From Chryseotalea sp. WA131a (GTDB lineage: Bacteria; Bacteroidota; Bacteroidia; Cytophagales; Cyclobacteriaceae), in contig CP073016.1 of the NCBI GenBank assembly GCA_025370075.1, positions 1,364,001 through 1,428,000 of the forward strand: DNA of 64,000 nt. The letters run 5' to 3'. Under the pieces are notes generated by a model that worked only from the letters and a program-made list of their open reading frames with translations, searched no databases and was not told the DNA's origin. Below are positions 51,423 through 61,059 of this stretch, one piece after another (position 1 is the first letter of the stretch; each line of letters opens with the position of its first letter). Made by a program: the position numbers and the translations under genes.

Positions 51423-52325
51423 ATGAGAGATTCTGTTACACACCCATTCATCCAAGAAAATACACAAAACGGAAGTTTTAGCTTACTGTATGAAAAAGAC
51501 GATATCACGTTGGCACTGACGGAAAATGATACTGTGACACCGCAGTCGGTTAGCCACAAAATCAGCAAAGGAATTATTCATTTTTACTTTTGCTTGTCGG
51601 GCACCGCTGTTTTTCACTTTGGGCCGCATTACAGCCGCGAAATTGGCAAACAGAAAAACTATTTCTTTTATAATCCTGATACAGACCTACCATTTGCGCT
51701 CACCTTGGCACCTGAAACAAAAATGGTGTTAATGACCATCTCGCTGCAAAGGCTTCATCAACTTTTTGTGAGCGATGCGCTGCCGATCCTCAATCCGGCC
51801 AACAGCAACCAAAAATTCTATGACGAAAAGGATATTCCTGCTTCGTTGATGTTGGTACTCAACCAACTGTTTACCATACAACTCAGCGAAAGCGCGCAAA
51901 AGTTGTTTTACCAAGGCAAAGTGTACGAGTTGTTGAGCCTATACTTTTCGCATCGGCAGCCAGATAGTGAGGCTTGCCCTTTTTTAAAAGATCAAGAAAC
52001 CGTGCGTAAAATCAAGCAAGCCAAAGACTACCTGCTGAAAAACACGGAAACCTCGCCTACCTTGAAGGAATTGGCAAAGGCGGTGAGTGTTAACGAACAC
52101 CAGCTTAAAGTGGGTTTTAAGGAGATATACGGGCAAACCGTACACAGTTTTTTGCTCGATCACAAATTGGACCAATCACGCCTACTGCTCGACTCCGGCA
52201 AATACTTAGTCAATGAAGCCGCCTTTCAGGTAGGTTACAACAATCCGAGTCATTTTATTGCAGCTTTTAAGAAAAAATTTGGAGTTACGCCAAAGAAATA
52301 TTTGATGCAAACTTCGGCTGGTTAA
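51423..52325 (+). CDS. AraC-family transcriptional regulator
   Basis: The 300-residue protein (ATG at 51423) has an N-terminal cupin-like sensor half and a C-terminal double helix-turn-helix. The latter includes LKELAKAVSVNEHQLKVGF and NEAAFQVGYNNPSHFIAAFKKKFGVTPKKY, the standard AraC signature. It stands divergent to the receptor/HmuY operon, with a gap of about 100 bases, and similar regulators control iron or siderophore uptake. I infer it controls the receptor operon. Confidence 0.9.
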   Translation: MRDSVTHPFIQENTQNGSFSLLYEKDDITLALTENDTVTPQSVSHKISKGIIHFYFCLSGTAVFHFGPHYSREIGKQKNYFFYNPDTDLPFALTLAPETKMVLMTISLQRLHQLFVSDALPILNPANSNQKFYDEKDIPASLMLVLNQLFTIQLSESAQKLFYQGKVYELLSLYFSHRQPDSEACPFLKDQETVRKIKQAKDYLLKNTETSPTLKELAKAVSVNEHQLKVGFKEIYGQTVHSFLLDHKLDQSRLLLDSGKYLVNEAAFQVGYNNPSHFIAAFKKKFGVTPKKYLMQTSAG

Positions 52326-52331
52326 TTTTTA

Positions 52332-52362
52332 TTGGTTCATCAACCATAATTTCATAATTTTG
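52332..52362 (+). promoter_or_regulatory. Promoter of the T9SS protein gene
   Basis: TTG (52332-52334) and TAATTTTG (52355-52362) are separated by 20 bases. Both elements and the spacing agree with the Bacteroidota consensus. The start codon follows 21 bases later. Confidence 0.65.
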
Positions 52363-52382
52363 CTATCTTAAAACCAAGGTTT

Positions 52383-54065
52383 ATGCGCACCCTGTTATTT
52401 TCTACATTTGTTTTATTGGTCAATTTGGCCATTGGTCAAGATACTTATATTTGGAACGGAGCTGGCACAAGTTGGACAGCGAGCGCCAACTGGACCCCTG
52501 CGCGAACAACGACTGCAACAGACGATATTTTAATCTTTAATGCCAGCGCCACCAACAAAGTCATTACAAATCCTCCCAACACTCCATCTGTAGGTAAAAT
52601 TATAGTTACCGGAAACAGCACTTACAGTTTTGTAAAAACAACTGGCCCTTCTGAAATTACACTGACTAGTTTAAGCGGCAACGCGTTGCAAATTGACAAC
52701 GGATCGACTTTGGCGATCGGAAATGCAACACATCCGATTAGCATTTTCTTGCCGACTACTGGTAGGGCCGAGATTGGTGGACAATTAAACCTTGTAAATG
52801 GACTCTTAGACGCAAATGACGCCACCCTGCTCCTACACACCAACAGCACACCGTTAGTGAAAACAGACGGGCAAGTTTCGATGAATTCTAATTCGACACT
52901 CCTGATTGGAAATGCGGCAAACCAAGCGGGTCCTACCATTACACTTCCTGACGGCATGTTTGTTTCTGCACCGACTATTTCTTCACTTACCATTAATCGA
53001 ACCAACGGAGCAGAACTGGGCAACCAAACGATAGTAATTACATCGGCAGCAAACTTTATTTTAGGTAACTTAACGACCAACGGATCAGGTCGTATTCGGT
53101 TTAATTCAAGCGCTGCCAATCCCGTTGAGACCAGTAACAGCCACATCATCGGGTATGCAGAAATGCGTTCGCGAACCGTGGGAACAGATGCTCTCGATTT
53201 TCTCGGTTTTAGTATGCCAACTGGCGCTGATGTGGGGGGTGTATCTTTGGTGAGGAGAACGGGACCAGATGGTATAAACACCTTTAATTCCGATCAAAGC
53301 ATTGCAGCAAGTTGGGAGGTAACCACCGATGAGCCAACAGCAAGTAGGAATGTTCAGTTTAAGTGGGTAGATTCATTTGATAACGTAACCAACCCCACCA
53401 AGAAGTTTCAAGTGTATCGATTCAGTTCAGGGCCTGGATGGACAGAAGTTGGCACTTTGCAAAATCTTACCGCCACCTCGCCCCTTCGTGAAACCGCAAT
53501 TGTGTCGGTCAGTTCATTAGAGGATACATTCACTGTTACAGATGAAGCCCAAGTTTTGCCTGTGGAATTGGTGAGTTTTTTTGCATCAAGCAGTAATCAT
53601 AGTGTTCAGCTAGTTTGGAAAACCGCCTCAGAGTTAAACAACGATTACTTTACTATTGAACGCTCAAATGGTGGAGAAAAATTTGAAGAAGTATTGAAGG
53701 TAAAAGGAATGGGCACAAAAGTGACGGAAACCAGTTACTCTTCAAAAGATACAGCTCCTTTCAAAGGAATTTCATATTACCGCCTGAAGCAAACGGATTT
53801 TGATGGCAGATTCTCCTACTCAAATGTGGTTTCTGTTTCAATCGATGGAACGGATCTTTGGAGTGTATTTCCAAATCCAACCGATGCCGATCAATTTAAC
53901 TTACAGCTTGGCAAAGATGAAATCGGCAAACCAACCTTGATTGAGCTACGAAATAGTGCTGGTCAATTGGTATTTTCTTTCCAATCCATAGCTGATGACA
54001 AGGGACGAGTGGAGGTAAAACCTCCACACAACCGCTGCTACCAGGTTTCTATGTTACATCGGTGA
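52383..54065 (+). CDS. Secreted T9SS protein with frameshifted sorting domain
   Basis: The 560-residue protein has a signal peptide (ending LAIGQ) and a beta-solenoid-like middle part, starting TYIWNGAGTSWTASANW as in many Bacteroidota surface proteins. A T9SS sorting domain follows (FPNPTDADQF, about residue 495 on). The frame ends early as HNRCYQVSMLHR. An alternative frame from about 54029 to the TAG at 54107 encodes the missing end (PGFYVTSVMVGSQTKRLKL). A CA duplication near 54026-54030 explains the shift. With it, the signal for secretion is damaged. Whether this is real or a base-calling error cannot be told here. Confidence 0.8.
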   Translation: MRTLLFSTFVLLVNLAIGQDTYIWNGAGTSWTASANWTPARTTTATDDILIFNASATNKVITNPPNTPSVGKIIVTGNSTYSFVKTTGPSEITLTSLSGNALQIDNGSTLAIGNATHPISIFLPTTGRAEIGGQLNLVNGLLDANDATLLLHTNSTPLVKTDGQVSMNSNSTLLIGNAANQAGPTITLPDGMFVSAPTISSLTINRTNGAELGNQTIVITSAANFILGNLTTNGSGRIRFNSSAANPVETSNSHIIGYAEMRSRTVGTDALDFLGFSMPTGADVGGVSLVRRTGPDGINTFNSDQSIAASWEVTTDEPTASRNVQFKWVDSFDNVTNPTKKFQVYRFSSGPGWTEVGTLQNLTATSPLRETAIVSVSSLEDTFTVTDEAQVLPVELVSFFASSSNHSVQLVWKTASELNNDYFTIERSNGGEKFEEVLKVKGMGTKVTETSYSSKDTAPFKGISYYRLKQTDFDGRFSYSNVVSVSIDGTDLWSVFPNPTDADQFNLQLGKDEIGKPTLIELRNSAGQLVFSFQSIADDKGRVEVKPPHNRCYQVSMLHR

Positions 54066-54125
54066 TGGTTGGCTCTCAAACGAAGCGGTTAAAATTAGTT
54101 GTCAAATAGACCAAATCGCTCTATT

Positions 54126-55211
54126 CTATTCTAACGCCTTCGTAATCGGTTGAATTTCTTCGTTGTCGGATTTTCCATTGGCTTCGTCTCCCAACAAGAT
54201 AGAAATCGGCCTGAGGCTATTCGAATGGCTAACGAGTATCTTTAACACGCCCACAGCCGGCACCGCTAATATCATTCCTGCAATGCCCCATATTTTTCCA
54301 CCTACCAACAACGCTACAATCGCGGCCAACGCATTGATTGAAATTTTTGAGCCGGTGATTTTCGGTGTGATAAAATTACCTTCCAGAAATTGAACTACTC
54401 CGTGCACTGCTACCACACCTACCGCATACCAAATACTATCTTTTGTGATGAGGGCCACGAGTGTAGGCAACGCGGCTCCAAGCGTTATGCCCACATAAGG
54501 AATCATAGTTAAGGCCCCTGAAAGAAATCCAAAAAAAATGGCGTGATCGATTCCTAGCGCAAGCAAGCCAATGCTATTGAGGACCCCAGCAATCAGGACT
54601 ACCAGCGTTAGGCCAGAAATGTACGCCCGCACAATGGATTGGATCTCATCTTTCCATTTTAAATCTGAGCCGGGTTTAATAGCTAAAAGGAATTCTTTAA
54701 AGCGATTACGGTACAATAGAAACAGGAAGATGTATATTGGCACCTGAATAAAGAAATAAGCCAAATAAGAAGTGGAAAGTAAAATGGATCCCAGGTATGT
54801 AGAAATGTTTTTAAGTCCATCTTTTAAATATTGAACCTGTTCGGTGGTAGAAACTTTGAAAACCCTATTGAGTGAATCGCTGATTTCGGTAATTAAATTC
54901 AAAAACTTTTGCTCAAGATCTGGCAGACTGGCCGCCAAACTTGAAAGCTGAGAAATCACAAACCAACCAATCAACAACAAGCAGATCAAAACACAAAGTA
55001 GTGTGACGCTGATAGCGGCAATTTCGCCCATCTTTTTTCCGAAAAACTTTACTAGTGGCAATAATACAACTGAAAATAGTGCCGCAAAGGCCATGGGCAC
55101 GAGTATGTCTTTGGTCAATACGAATAGTGCAATGGCGATGGCTATCACCATCAGATAATGATATACCACTTTCATTTTACTACTTGATGTGTTGATTGAT
55201 TCCATCTGCAT
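54126..55211 (-). CDS. AI-2E/PerM-family membrane transporter
   Basis: The 361-residue protein (ATG at 55211) has eight hydrophobic helices. The family's hallmark C-terminal region is present (GALTMIPYVGITLGAALPTLVAL, then GKIWGIAGMILAVPAVGVLKI). Members export small molecules such as autoinducer-2, or exchange ions in halophiles, and the substrate here is unknown. It starts 4 bases after the NlpC/P60 gene on the same strand, so the two are probably co-transcribed. Confidence 0.9.
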   Translation of the reverse strand: MQMESINTSSSKMKVVYHYLMVIAIAIALFVLTKDILVPMAFAALFSVVLLPLVKFFGKKMGEIAAISVTLLCVLICLLLIGWFVISQLSSLAASLPDLEQKFLNLITEISDSLNRVFKVSTTEQVQYLKDGLKNISTYLGSILLSTSYLAYFFIQVPIYIFLFLLYRNRFKEFLLAIKPGSDLKWKDEIQSIVRAYISGLTLVVLIAGVLNSIGLLALGIDHAIFFGFLSGALTMIPYVGITLGAALPTLVALITKDSIWYAVGVVAVHGVVQFLEGNFITPKITGSKISINALAAIVALLVGGKIWGIAGMILAVPAVGVLKILVSHSNSLRPISILLGDEANGKSDNEEIQPITKALE

Positions 55212-55215
55212 TTGT

Positions 55216-55722
55216 TTAGTCAATGACACGCCTCGCCTCGCGAAACCTTTTTTGGTAATAGTCAGAAAATAAGTCGGTCTCCACTACACCAAGGGAAGTT
55301 GAAGCATGTATAAATTTGATATTGTCTTTTGACTTCACCACTGTAACAATGCCCACGTGCGTAATTTCGTGCTTCTTTTTCCCGGTCGCGAAAAAAACCA
55401 AATCGCCAGGTTTTAAATCCGCGAGTTTCACTTTTTCACCCACCAAAGCTTGGGCATCTGCGGTGCGGGGCAAATTCAGTTTAATGGCATTGAACGCATT
55501 GCCTGCAAGGCCTGAACAATCAATGCCCGAGCGAGTAGTGCCTCCCCATTTATAGGGTGTTCCGGTGTACGCCCTAGCGGCTCGAATAACAGCCTCTACT
55601 TCTTGATCTCTCGCTTTTGTTTTCCGCGATGCAGAACAACCGTTTAGCAGCAAAAAAATCGAGACCAAAATCGCAAGTCGTTGCAAACTTAAATGACTAA
55701 TTTTGCGATTTATAATTGGCAT
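55216..55722 (-). CDS. NlpC/P60 cell-wall peptidase, lipoprotein
   Basis: The 168-residue protein has a lipoprotein signal (LLLNGCSASR). The NlpC/P60 catalytic set is visible: Cys in SGIDCSGLAGNAF, His in EITHVGIVTVV and a second His in FIHASTS. Such enzymes cut peptide bonds in peptidoglycan stems. It is anchored in the envelope. It shares a transcript with the downstream AI-2E-type permease gene and is divergent from the GlcD-type gene. Confidence 0.92.
   Translation of the reverse strand: MPIINRKISHLSLQRLAILVSIFLLLNGCSASRKTKARDQEVEAVIRAARAYTGTPYKWGGTTRSGIDCSGLAGNAFNAIKLNLPRTADAQALVGEKVKLADLKPGDLVFFATGKKKHEITHVGIVTVVKSKDNIKFIHASTSLGVVETDLFSDYYQKRFREARRVID
55681..55705 (+). promoter_or_regulatory. 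Candidate promoter of glcD-type gene
   Basis: TAATTTTG (55698-55705) matches the -7 consensus and lies 40 bases before the ATG at 55745, inside the 5' end of the divergent NlpC gene. The best -33 (TTG, 55681-55683) has short spacing. Confidence 0.4.
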
Positions 55723-55744
55723 CTCACAACAAATTTAACACATA

Positions 55745-57184
55745 ATGGCATACACCAAAGAAGTTGAAGCACCAACCCTCTCCATTGCAGTAAACGTAAT
55801 CGATTCATTTAAAAATATAGTAGGGAAGGAATTTGTGATGGTAGATGAAGAAACGCGTAATGATTACGGTCATGATAAAACGGAAGACTATCAGTTTTTG
55901 CCCGATGTAGTAATAAAACCTGGCACACCCGAAGAAGTAAGCGCGGTACTAAAAATTTGCAACCAATATAAGTTCCCAACCACTCCACGTGGAGCCGGCA
56001 CCGGCTTAAGCGGAGGAGCATTGCCCGTAAAAAAAGGTATCGTTATTTCGATGGAGCGGTTCAATAAAATTTTGACTATCGATGAATTAAATCTGCAAGC
56101 TACCGTTGAGCCAGGCGTCATTACCGAAGTGTTTCAAAATGCAGTAAAAGAAAAAGGCTTGTTTTACCCGCCTGATCCAGCCAGTAGCGGCTCTTGTTTT
56201 CTCGGAGGTAATTTGGCCAACAACTCCGGAGGCCCCAAGGCAGTAAAGTATGGCGTTACCCGCGATTATGTATTGAACATGCAAGTGGTATTGCCCACTG
56301 GCGAAATCATTTGGACGGCAGCGAACGTGTTAAAAAATTCAACTGGCTATAACTTAACGCAACTGATGTGCGGCAGCGAAGGTACACTCGGCATTATCAC
56401 CAAAATTGTTTTCAAGTTGCGTGGTTACCCAAAAAAGAATGTGCTGATGATGATACCCTTCAGCACGAATGAAGAGGCATGCAAAGCCATTGCAGCGATT
56501 TATGTGGATGGAATTACCCCTTCGGGTATGGAGTTTTTTGAGAAAGAGGCAGCCGCCAAAACGTTTGACTACTGTGATAAAGTATTGAACAGCCCCGTGA
56601 CCACCAAACTAATCGATGGCATGAATGCGTATTTGCTCTGCGAACTGGATGGCAACGATGAAGAAGTATTGATGCGCGATGCCGAACGCGTGATGGGCGT
56701 AGTAGAAAAATTTGAGAGCGGAGAAATTCTATTTGCTGATACGGATGCACAAAAGTCCGAACTGTGGAAGATCAGAAAAAATATCTCACCTGCGGTGAAC
56801 TGGTATACATTAACAAAGTCAGACGATGTGGTGGTGCCACGCGCCAATTTGCCAAAATTGATCAATGGCATTAAAGAAATTGGCAAGCGATATAATTTCA
56901 ACACGGTTTGCTTCGGTCACTTGGGGGATGGCAACTTGCATGTAAACATTCTAAAAGAAAGCCTTAGTGAAGAATATTGGAACACCAAAGTAAACGAAGG
57001 AATAGGCGAAATCTTTAAGCTCACGGTAAGTCTTGGCGGCACGCTATCGGGCGAACACGGCATTGGCATTGCTAAACGTCCGTACATGTCCATTGCCATG
57101 AGTGAAGTAAACCTCAACCTGATGCGGGGCATTAAAAAAGTTTTTGACCCAAATGGGATTTTGAACCCGGGAAAGATTTTCTAA
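55745..57184 (+). CDS. FAD-linked oxidase, GlcD / D-lactate dehydrogenase type
   Basis: The 479-residue flavoenzyme shows the PCMH-type FAD domain (TTPRGAGTGLSGGALP, SGSCFLGGNLANNSGG, CGSEGTLGIIT). The C-terminal substrate domain holds the metal/active-site His residues (GHLGDGNLHVNI) and ends with SGEHGIGIAKR. It oxidises a 2-hydroxy acid such as glycolate or D-lactate to the keto acid. No GlcE or GlcF gene is adjacent, so it probably works alone or with subunits encoded elsewhere. Confidence 0.93.
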   Translation: MAYTKEVEAPTLSIAVNVIDSFKNIVGKEFVMVDEETRNDYGHDKTEDYQFLPDVVIKPGTPEEVSAVLKICNQYKFPTTPRGAGTGLSGGALPVKKGIVISMERFNKILTIDELNLQATVEPGVITEVFQNAVKEKGLFYPPDPASSGSCFLGGNLANNSGGPKAVKYGVTRDYVLNMQVVLPTGEIIWTAANVLKNSTGYNLTQLMCGSEGTLGIITKIVFKLRGYPKKNVLMMIPFSTNEEACKAIAAIYVDGITPSGMEFFEKEAAAKTFDYCDKVLNSPVTTKLIDGMNAYLLCELDGNDEEVLMRDAERVMGVVEKFESGEILFADTDAQKSELWKIRKNISPAVNWYTLTKSDDVVVPRANLPKLINGIKEIGKRYNFNTVCFGHLGDGNLHVNILKESLSEEYWNTKVNEGIGEIFKLTVSLGGTLSGEHGIGIAKRPYMSIAMSEVNLNLMRGIKKVFDPNGILNPGKIF

Positions 57185-57245
57185 ATATAGCCGTTGAATT
57201 CACAGGCGTTCAGTCAATATCACTAAGTTTCACTACCTTTAGCAA

Positions 57246-57518
57246 ATGGCGATATTTAAACAGAATCAAATCGAGGAGATCAACGCAGTTATTGAGAAAA
57301 TAGAAAAAGAACTGAAACCCAACTGCGAAATTGGTGCACGGGAAAAGCTTATTCTGCGTACCATTTTAAAAACCAACAAGATCGAGAAGGCTGTGAAATT
57401 TTTCCCCTGCAAACGGGAGTATTCAGACACTATCGTTTCTCATTTTGTAAATGAAAAGGGATTGATAAAAAATAGATTTAGCAGCAATACGCAAACGTGT
57501 GTTTTTCTACTGTTATAA
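57246..57518 (+). CDS. Small unknown protein (90 residues)
   Basis: The frame has an ATG 61 bases after the oxidase gene. The product is mostly helical and charged up to about residue 70 (NAVIEKIEKELK), with Cys at two sites, and ends in a hydrophobic FLLL tail. I recognise no domain. Its codon use looks like the neighbouring genes. Confidence 0.5.
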   Translation: MAIFKQNQIEEINAVIEKIEKELKPNCEIGAREKLILRTILKTNKIEKAVKFFPCKREYSDTIVSHFVNEKGLIKNRFSSNTQTCVFLLL

Positions 57519-57715
57519 ATTTAATTAATCTCAATTTTTCAATCAGGAGATTGTTCATCTGATGAAAGGTTAAACGTAACTTGCATCGACTCAAAGATGC
57601 CTTTCACCACTCATAACCTTCCGTTACTCCTTATCCTGTAAATTCACTTTACAAAAAATCGACATTGGGACTGACGATTAGTCAGCTAACTTTCGAGTTG
57701 AATAACTCTAAAACT

Positions 57716-60700
57716 ATGCTCAAAAAATACCATTTACTCTATTCATTAATTCTTCTACTGATCGCTACTTCTTCCATTGCTCAAAAAATAGACATGGAAA
57801 AGATGAAGGGCATGAAGCCGCGTGCCATTGGCCCAGCCGGCATGAGCGGACGCATCACTGCTATTGACGTGGTCAACAGCAATACAGACATTATGTATGC
57901 CGGCTCCGCTTCTGGCGGAGTGTGGAAAACCACCAGCGGTGGCATCAATTGGGAGCCCATTTTTGACAAAGAGAATATATTGTCTATTGGCGCCATTGCC
58001 ATTCAGCAAGACAACCCTTCCGTGATTTGGGTAGGCACGGGCGAAGGCAACCCACGCAACAGCTTGAATAGCGGCTGGGGAATCTATAGAAGTTTAGACG
58101 GTGGAAAGAATTGGAAATTGATGGGTTTAGAAAAAACTCGTAACATCTACCGCATCATCATCGATCCAAAAAATTCGAACACAGTCTATGTTGCTTCTAT
58201 TGGTTCACCTTGGGGTGAACATCCAGAGCGCGGAGTGTACAAGACAACAGATGGAGGAAATTCGTGGGAAAAGGTTTTGTTTGTGAACGACAAAACAGGT
58301 TGCGCTGATTTGATAATGGATCCAACCAATCCAAATAAACTTATTGCCGCCATGTGGGAACACAGACGCTGGCCATGGACATTTAAGTCGGGAGGCCCTG
58401 GCTCAGGTTTGCACATCACCTTCGATGGAGGAAAAACATGGACGAAGCGCACCGATAAAGATGGCCTGCCAGAGGGCGACCTCGGTCGTATGGGATTGGC
58501 CATCGCGGCAAGCAAGCCGGAAGTGCTATATGCCGCCATTGAAAACAAAAAGAATGCGCTGTACAAATCAACGGATGGCGGCTTCAAGTGGACGATGGTG
58601 AACGACAAAATGAGCGAGATTGGCGATCGGCCTTTCTATTATTCTGAAATTCATGCCGACCCTAAAAATGAAAATCGTTTGTATACCATTTATTCAGAAG
58701 TGAATGTAAGTGAAGACGGAGGCAAGTCGTTTCAAAAACTATTGCCTTACTCGGGCGTACATCCCGATCACCACGCATGGTGGATTTCGAAAGAAGATCC
58801 TGGCTTTATTGTAGAAGGCAACGATGGCGGTTTGAATATCACCCATGATTATGGCAAGAATTGGCGCTTTGTGGAAAATATTCCCGTAGGGCAGTTTTAT
58901 CATGTGGCCGTAGATATGGAACAGCCTTATAATGTGTATGGAGGTTTGCAAGATAACGGATCATGGGTGGGCCCGGCCTACACGTGGAAGGATGGTGGCA
59001 TCCAAAATTCTTACTGGCAATCTGTAATGTTTGGCGATGGCTTTGATGTACAGCCAGATCCAACTGATGCCAACTTCGGTTATGCAATGTCGCAAGGCGG
59101 ATTCTTGGGAAGGTACGATCGCAAAACCGGCCATACGAAAATCATTCGGCCCACTCACCCTGATGTTAAAATGAAACTGCGCTTTAACTGGAATGCAGCC
59201 TTGGCACTGGACCCGTTTGATAAGTCAACCATTTACTATGGAAGTCAATACATTCATAAGTCTACGGACAAGGGAACAACGTGGGAAATTATTTCAGGTG
59301 ACCTGACCACCAACGACCCTGAAAAACAAAAACAACATGAAAGTGGCGGCTTGACGATGGATGCCACGGGTGCTGAAAACCATTGTACCATACTGGCCAT
59401 CGCGCCCAGCACAAAAGACAAAAATGTGATTTGGGTGGGAACGGATGACGGCAAATTGCAGCTTACCCGCGATGGCGGCAAATCATGGACAAACCTCACT
59501 TCAAAAATTACGGGCCTTCCCAAAGGTGCATGGATTCCGCAAGTGCAAGCCAGCACTCACAATGCAGGCGAAGTATTTGTGGTGGTGAACAACTATCGTC
59601 AATTTGATTACAAACCTTATTTGTTCCGTTCAAAAGATTACGGCCAAACATGGGAGAGCATGATTTCATCGGCTCAAGTAGGTGAAAACAATTACACGCT
59701 TGCCGTGGCGCAAGATTTAGTGGAGCCTAAGTTGATTTTTGTGGGAACAGAAAATGGCCTCTGGGTAACGCTCGATGAAGGCAAAAACTACACGCGTTGG
59801 ACCAGCGGCTACCCTGCCGGAGTGCCGACCATGGATTTAGTGGTTCATCCGAGAGAACATGATTTGGCCATCGGTACTTTTGGCCGTGCACTCTATATCT
59901 TAGATGACATTCGTCCGTTGCGCGAGATGGTGAAAGAAGGCAGTGCTGTTTTGAACAAAACACTGCATGTGTTTGATCCGGCCGATGCTTATCAAGTGGT
60001 AACGCAAGACCCTGCGGGAATTTTGTTCCCTGGCAACGCCATGTTCCAAGGCGAAAACAGAGCTACGGGCGCGCTGATCTCTTATGTGATCAATAAACCA
60101 GAAGAGAAAAAGGAAGAGAAGAAGGAAGATGATAAAAAGGCCGAGATGAAGAAAGATGAAAAGAAAGCGGAAAAAGCTGAAGTGAAGAAAGAAGAGCCGA
60201 AGGATAAAAAAGATGAAAAGCCAAAAGTGAAATACGATTCGCTTACGTTGGAAGTCTTCAATGCAAAAGGGGAAAAAATTCGCACCATCAAGCAAAAAGC
60301 ACCTGAAGACAACGGCCTCAACCGCATGACGTGGGGATTGAACGAAAAAGGCGTTCGCCAACCTTCGCGTGAAAAGCCTCGCGCCAACGCATCTGAACCT
60401 GGTGGCACACAAGTGTTGCCCGGCACGTACAAACTTCGTTTGTCATTTGGTGACAAAAAAGATTCCACGACCATTAACGTGAAATCTGACCCACGTTATC
60501 CAAATTCAGAGAGCATCATTCAGTCGCGCTATGCGATGATTAAAGACTTGCAAAAACTGACTGCAGCAGGTGCTAAAGCCATGGAGCGTTTGCGAGAGTC
60601 CAAGGAGATTGCAGAAGAGTATGAAAAGAAGATCAAAGACTCCAAACGCACCGATTTGAAAGACGCTACCGACAAAATCAAAGTGATGAAAGACTCCATC

Positions 60701-60991
60701 AACAACATCATAGATTATATAGTCGGCAAAGAAGACAAGCGCCAAGGCATTGTGCGCTCGCCTGATCCAACACCCATGTCGTATGTTGGCACGGCTCAGT
60801 TTTTCATCAATTCATCAAAAGACCCGATCAGTGCCACCGACCAGCGCGTAGCCAAGCAAGCAGAGGAGCAAGTGGCGAAAGTGATTGAAAGAGTGAATAA
60901 GTTTTATGAAAAATCATGGCCAGAGTTTAGAACGACCATGGAAAAGGTGAGCATCTCACCATTTAAGAATTACGAACCTATAAAGAAGTAG
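57716..60991 (+). CDS. Large exported BNR/VPS10-like propeller protein
   Basis: From the ATG at 57716 the protein has 1091 residues and a clear signal peptide (MLKKYHLLYSLILLLIATSS, cut near AQK). Many sortilin-type blades follow with S-x-DGG-x-TW patterns (KTTSGGINWEP, RSLDGGKNWKL, TTDGGNSWEK). About residues 805-845 form an almost pure Lys/Glu linker. The rest is a beta-rich domain and long helices. No T9SS tail is present, so it is probably periplasmic or held by other means. Annotators often call such proteins glycosyl hydrolases, but no catalytic motif is visible. Confidence 0.88.
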   Translation: MLKKYHLLYSLILLLIATSSIAQKIDMEKMKGMKPRAIGPAGMSGRITAIDVVNSNTDIMYAGSASGGVWKTTSGGINWEPIFDKENILSIGAIAIQQDNPSVIWVGTGEGNPRNSLNSGWGIYRSLDGGKNWKLMGLEKTRNIYRIIIDPKNSNTVYVASIGSPWGEHPERGVYKTTDGGNSWEKVLFVNDKTGCADLIMDPTNPNKLIAAMWEHRRWPWTFKSGGPGSGLHITFDGGKTWTKRTDKDGLPEGDLGRMGLAIAASKPEVLYAAIENKKNALYKSTDGGFKWTMVNDKMSEIGDRPFYYSEIHADPKNENRLYTIYSEVNVSEDGGKSFQKLLPYSGVHPDHHAWWISKEDPGFIVEGNDGGLNITHDYGKNWRFVENIPVGQFYHVAVDMEQPYNVYGGLQDNGSWVGPAYTWKDGGIQNSYWQSVMFGDGFDVQPDPTDANFGYAMSQGGFLGRYDRKTGHTKIIRPTHPDVKMKLRFNWNAALALDPFDKSTIYYGSQYIHKSTDKGTTWEIISGDLTTNDPEKQKQHESGGLTMDATGAENHCTILAIAPSTKDKNVIWVGTDDGKLQLTRDGGKSWTNLTSKITGLPKGAWIPQVQASTHNAGEVFVVVNNYRQFDYKPYLFRSKDYGQTWESMISSAQVGENNYTLAVAQDLVEPKLIFVGTENGLWVTLDEGKNYTRWTSGYPAGVPTMDLVVHPREHDLAIGTFGRALYILDDIRPLREMVKEGSAVLNKTLHVFDPADAYQVVTQDPAGILFPGNAMFQGENRATGALISYVINKPEEKKEEKKEDDKKAEMKKDEKKAEKAEVKKEEPKDKKDEKPKVKYDSLTLEVFNAKGEKIRTIKQKAPEDNGLNRMTWGLNEKGVRQPSREKPRANASEPGGTQVLPGTYKLRLSFGDKKDSTTINVKSDPRYPNSESIIQSRYAMIKDLQKLTAAGAKAMERLRESKEIAEEYEKKIKDSKRTDLKDATDKIKVMKDSINNIIDYIVGKEDKRQGIVRSPDPTPMSYVGTAQFFINSSKDPISATDQRVAKQAEEQVAKVIERVNKFYEKSWPEFRTTMEKVSISPFKNYEPIKK

Positions 60992-61006
60992 GATAATCAA
61001 CCAAAA

Positions 61007-61041
61007 AAAAGACCCGCTCTAAGTTTTAGGGCGGGTCTTTT
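61007..61041. terminator. Bidirectional intrinsic terminator
   Basis: GACCCGC (61011-61017) pairs with GCGGGTC (61031-61037), extended inward by CTAA/TTAG. It is flanked by A-runs and T-runs, so it works in both directions for the convergent genes on either side. Confidence 0.85.
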
Positions 61042-61059
61042 TATTTCTGATGAATGAAA

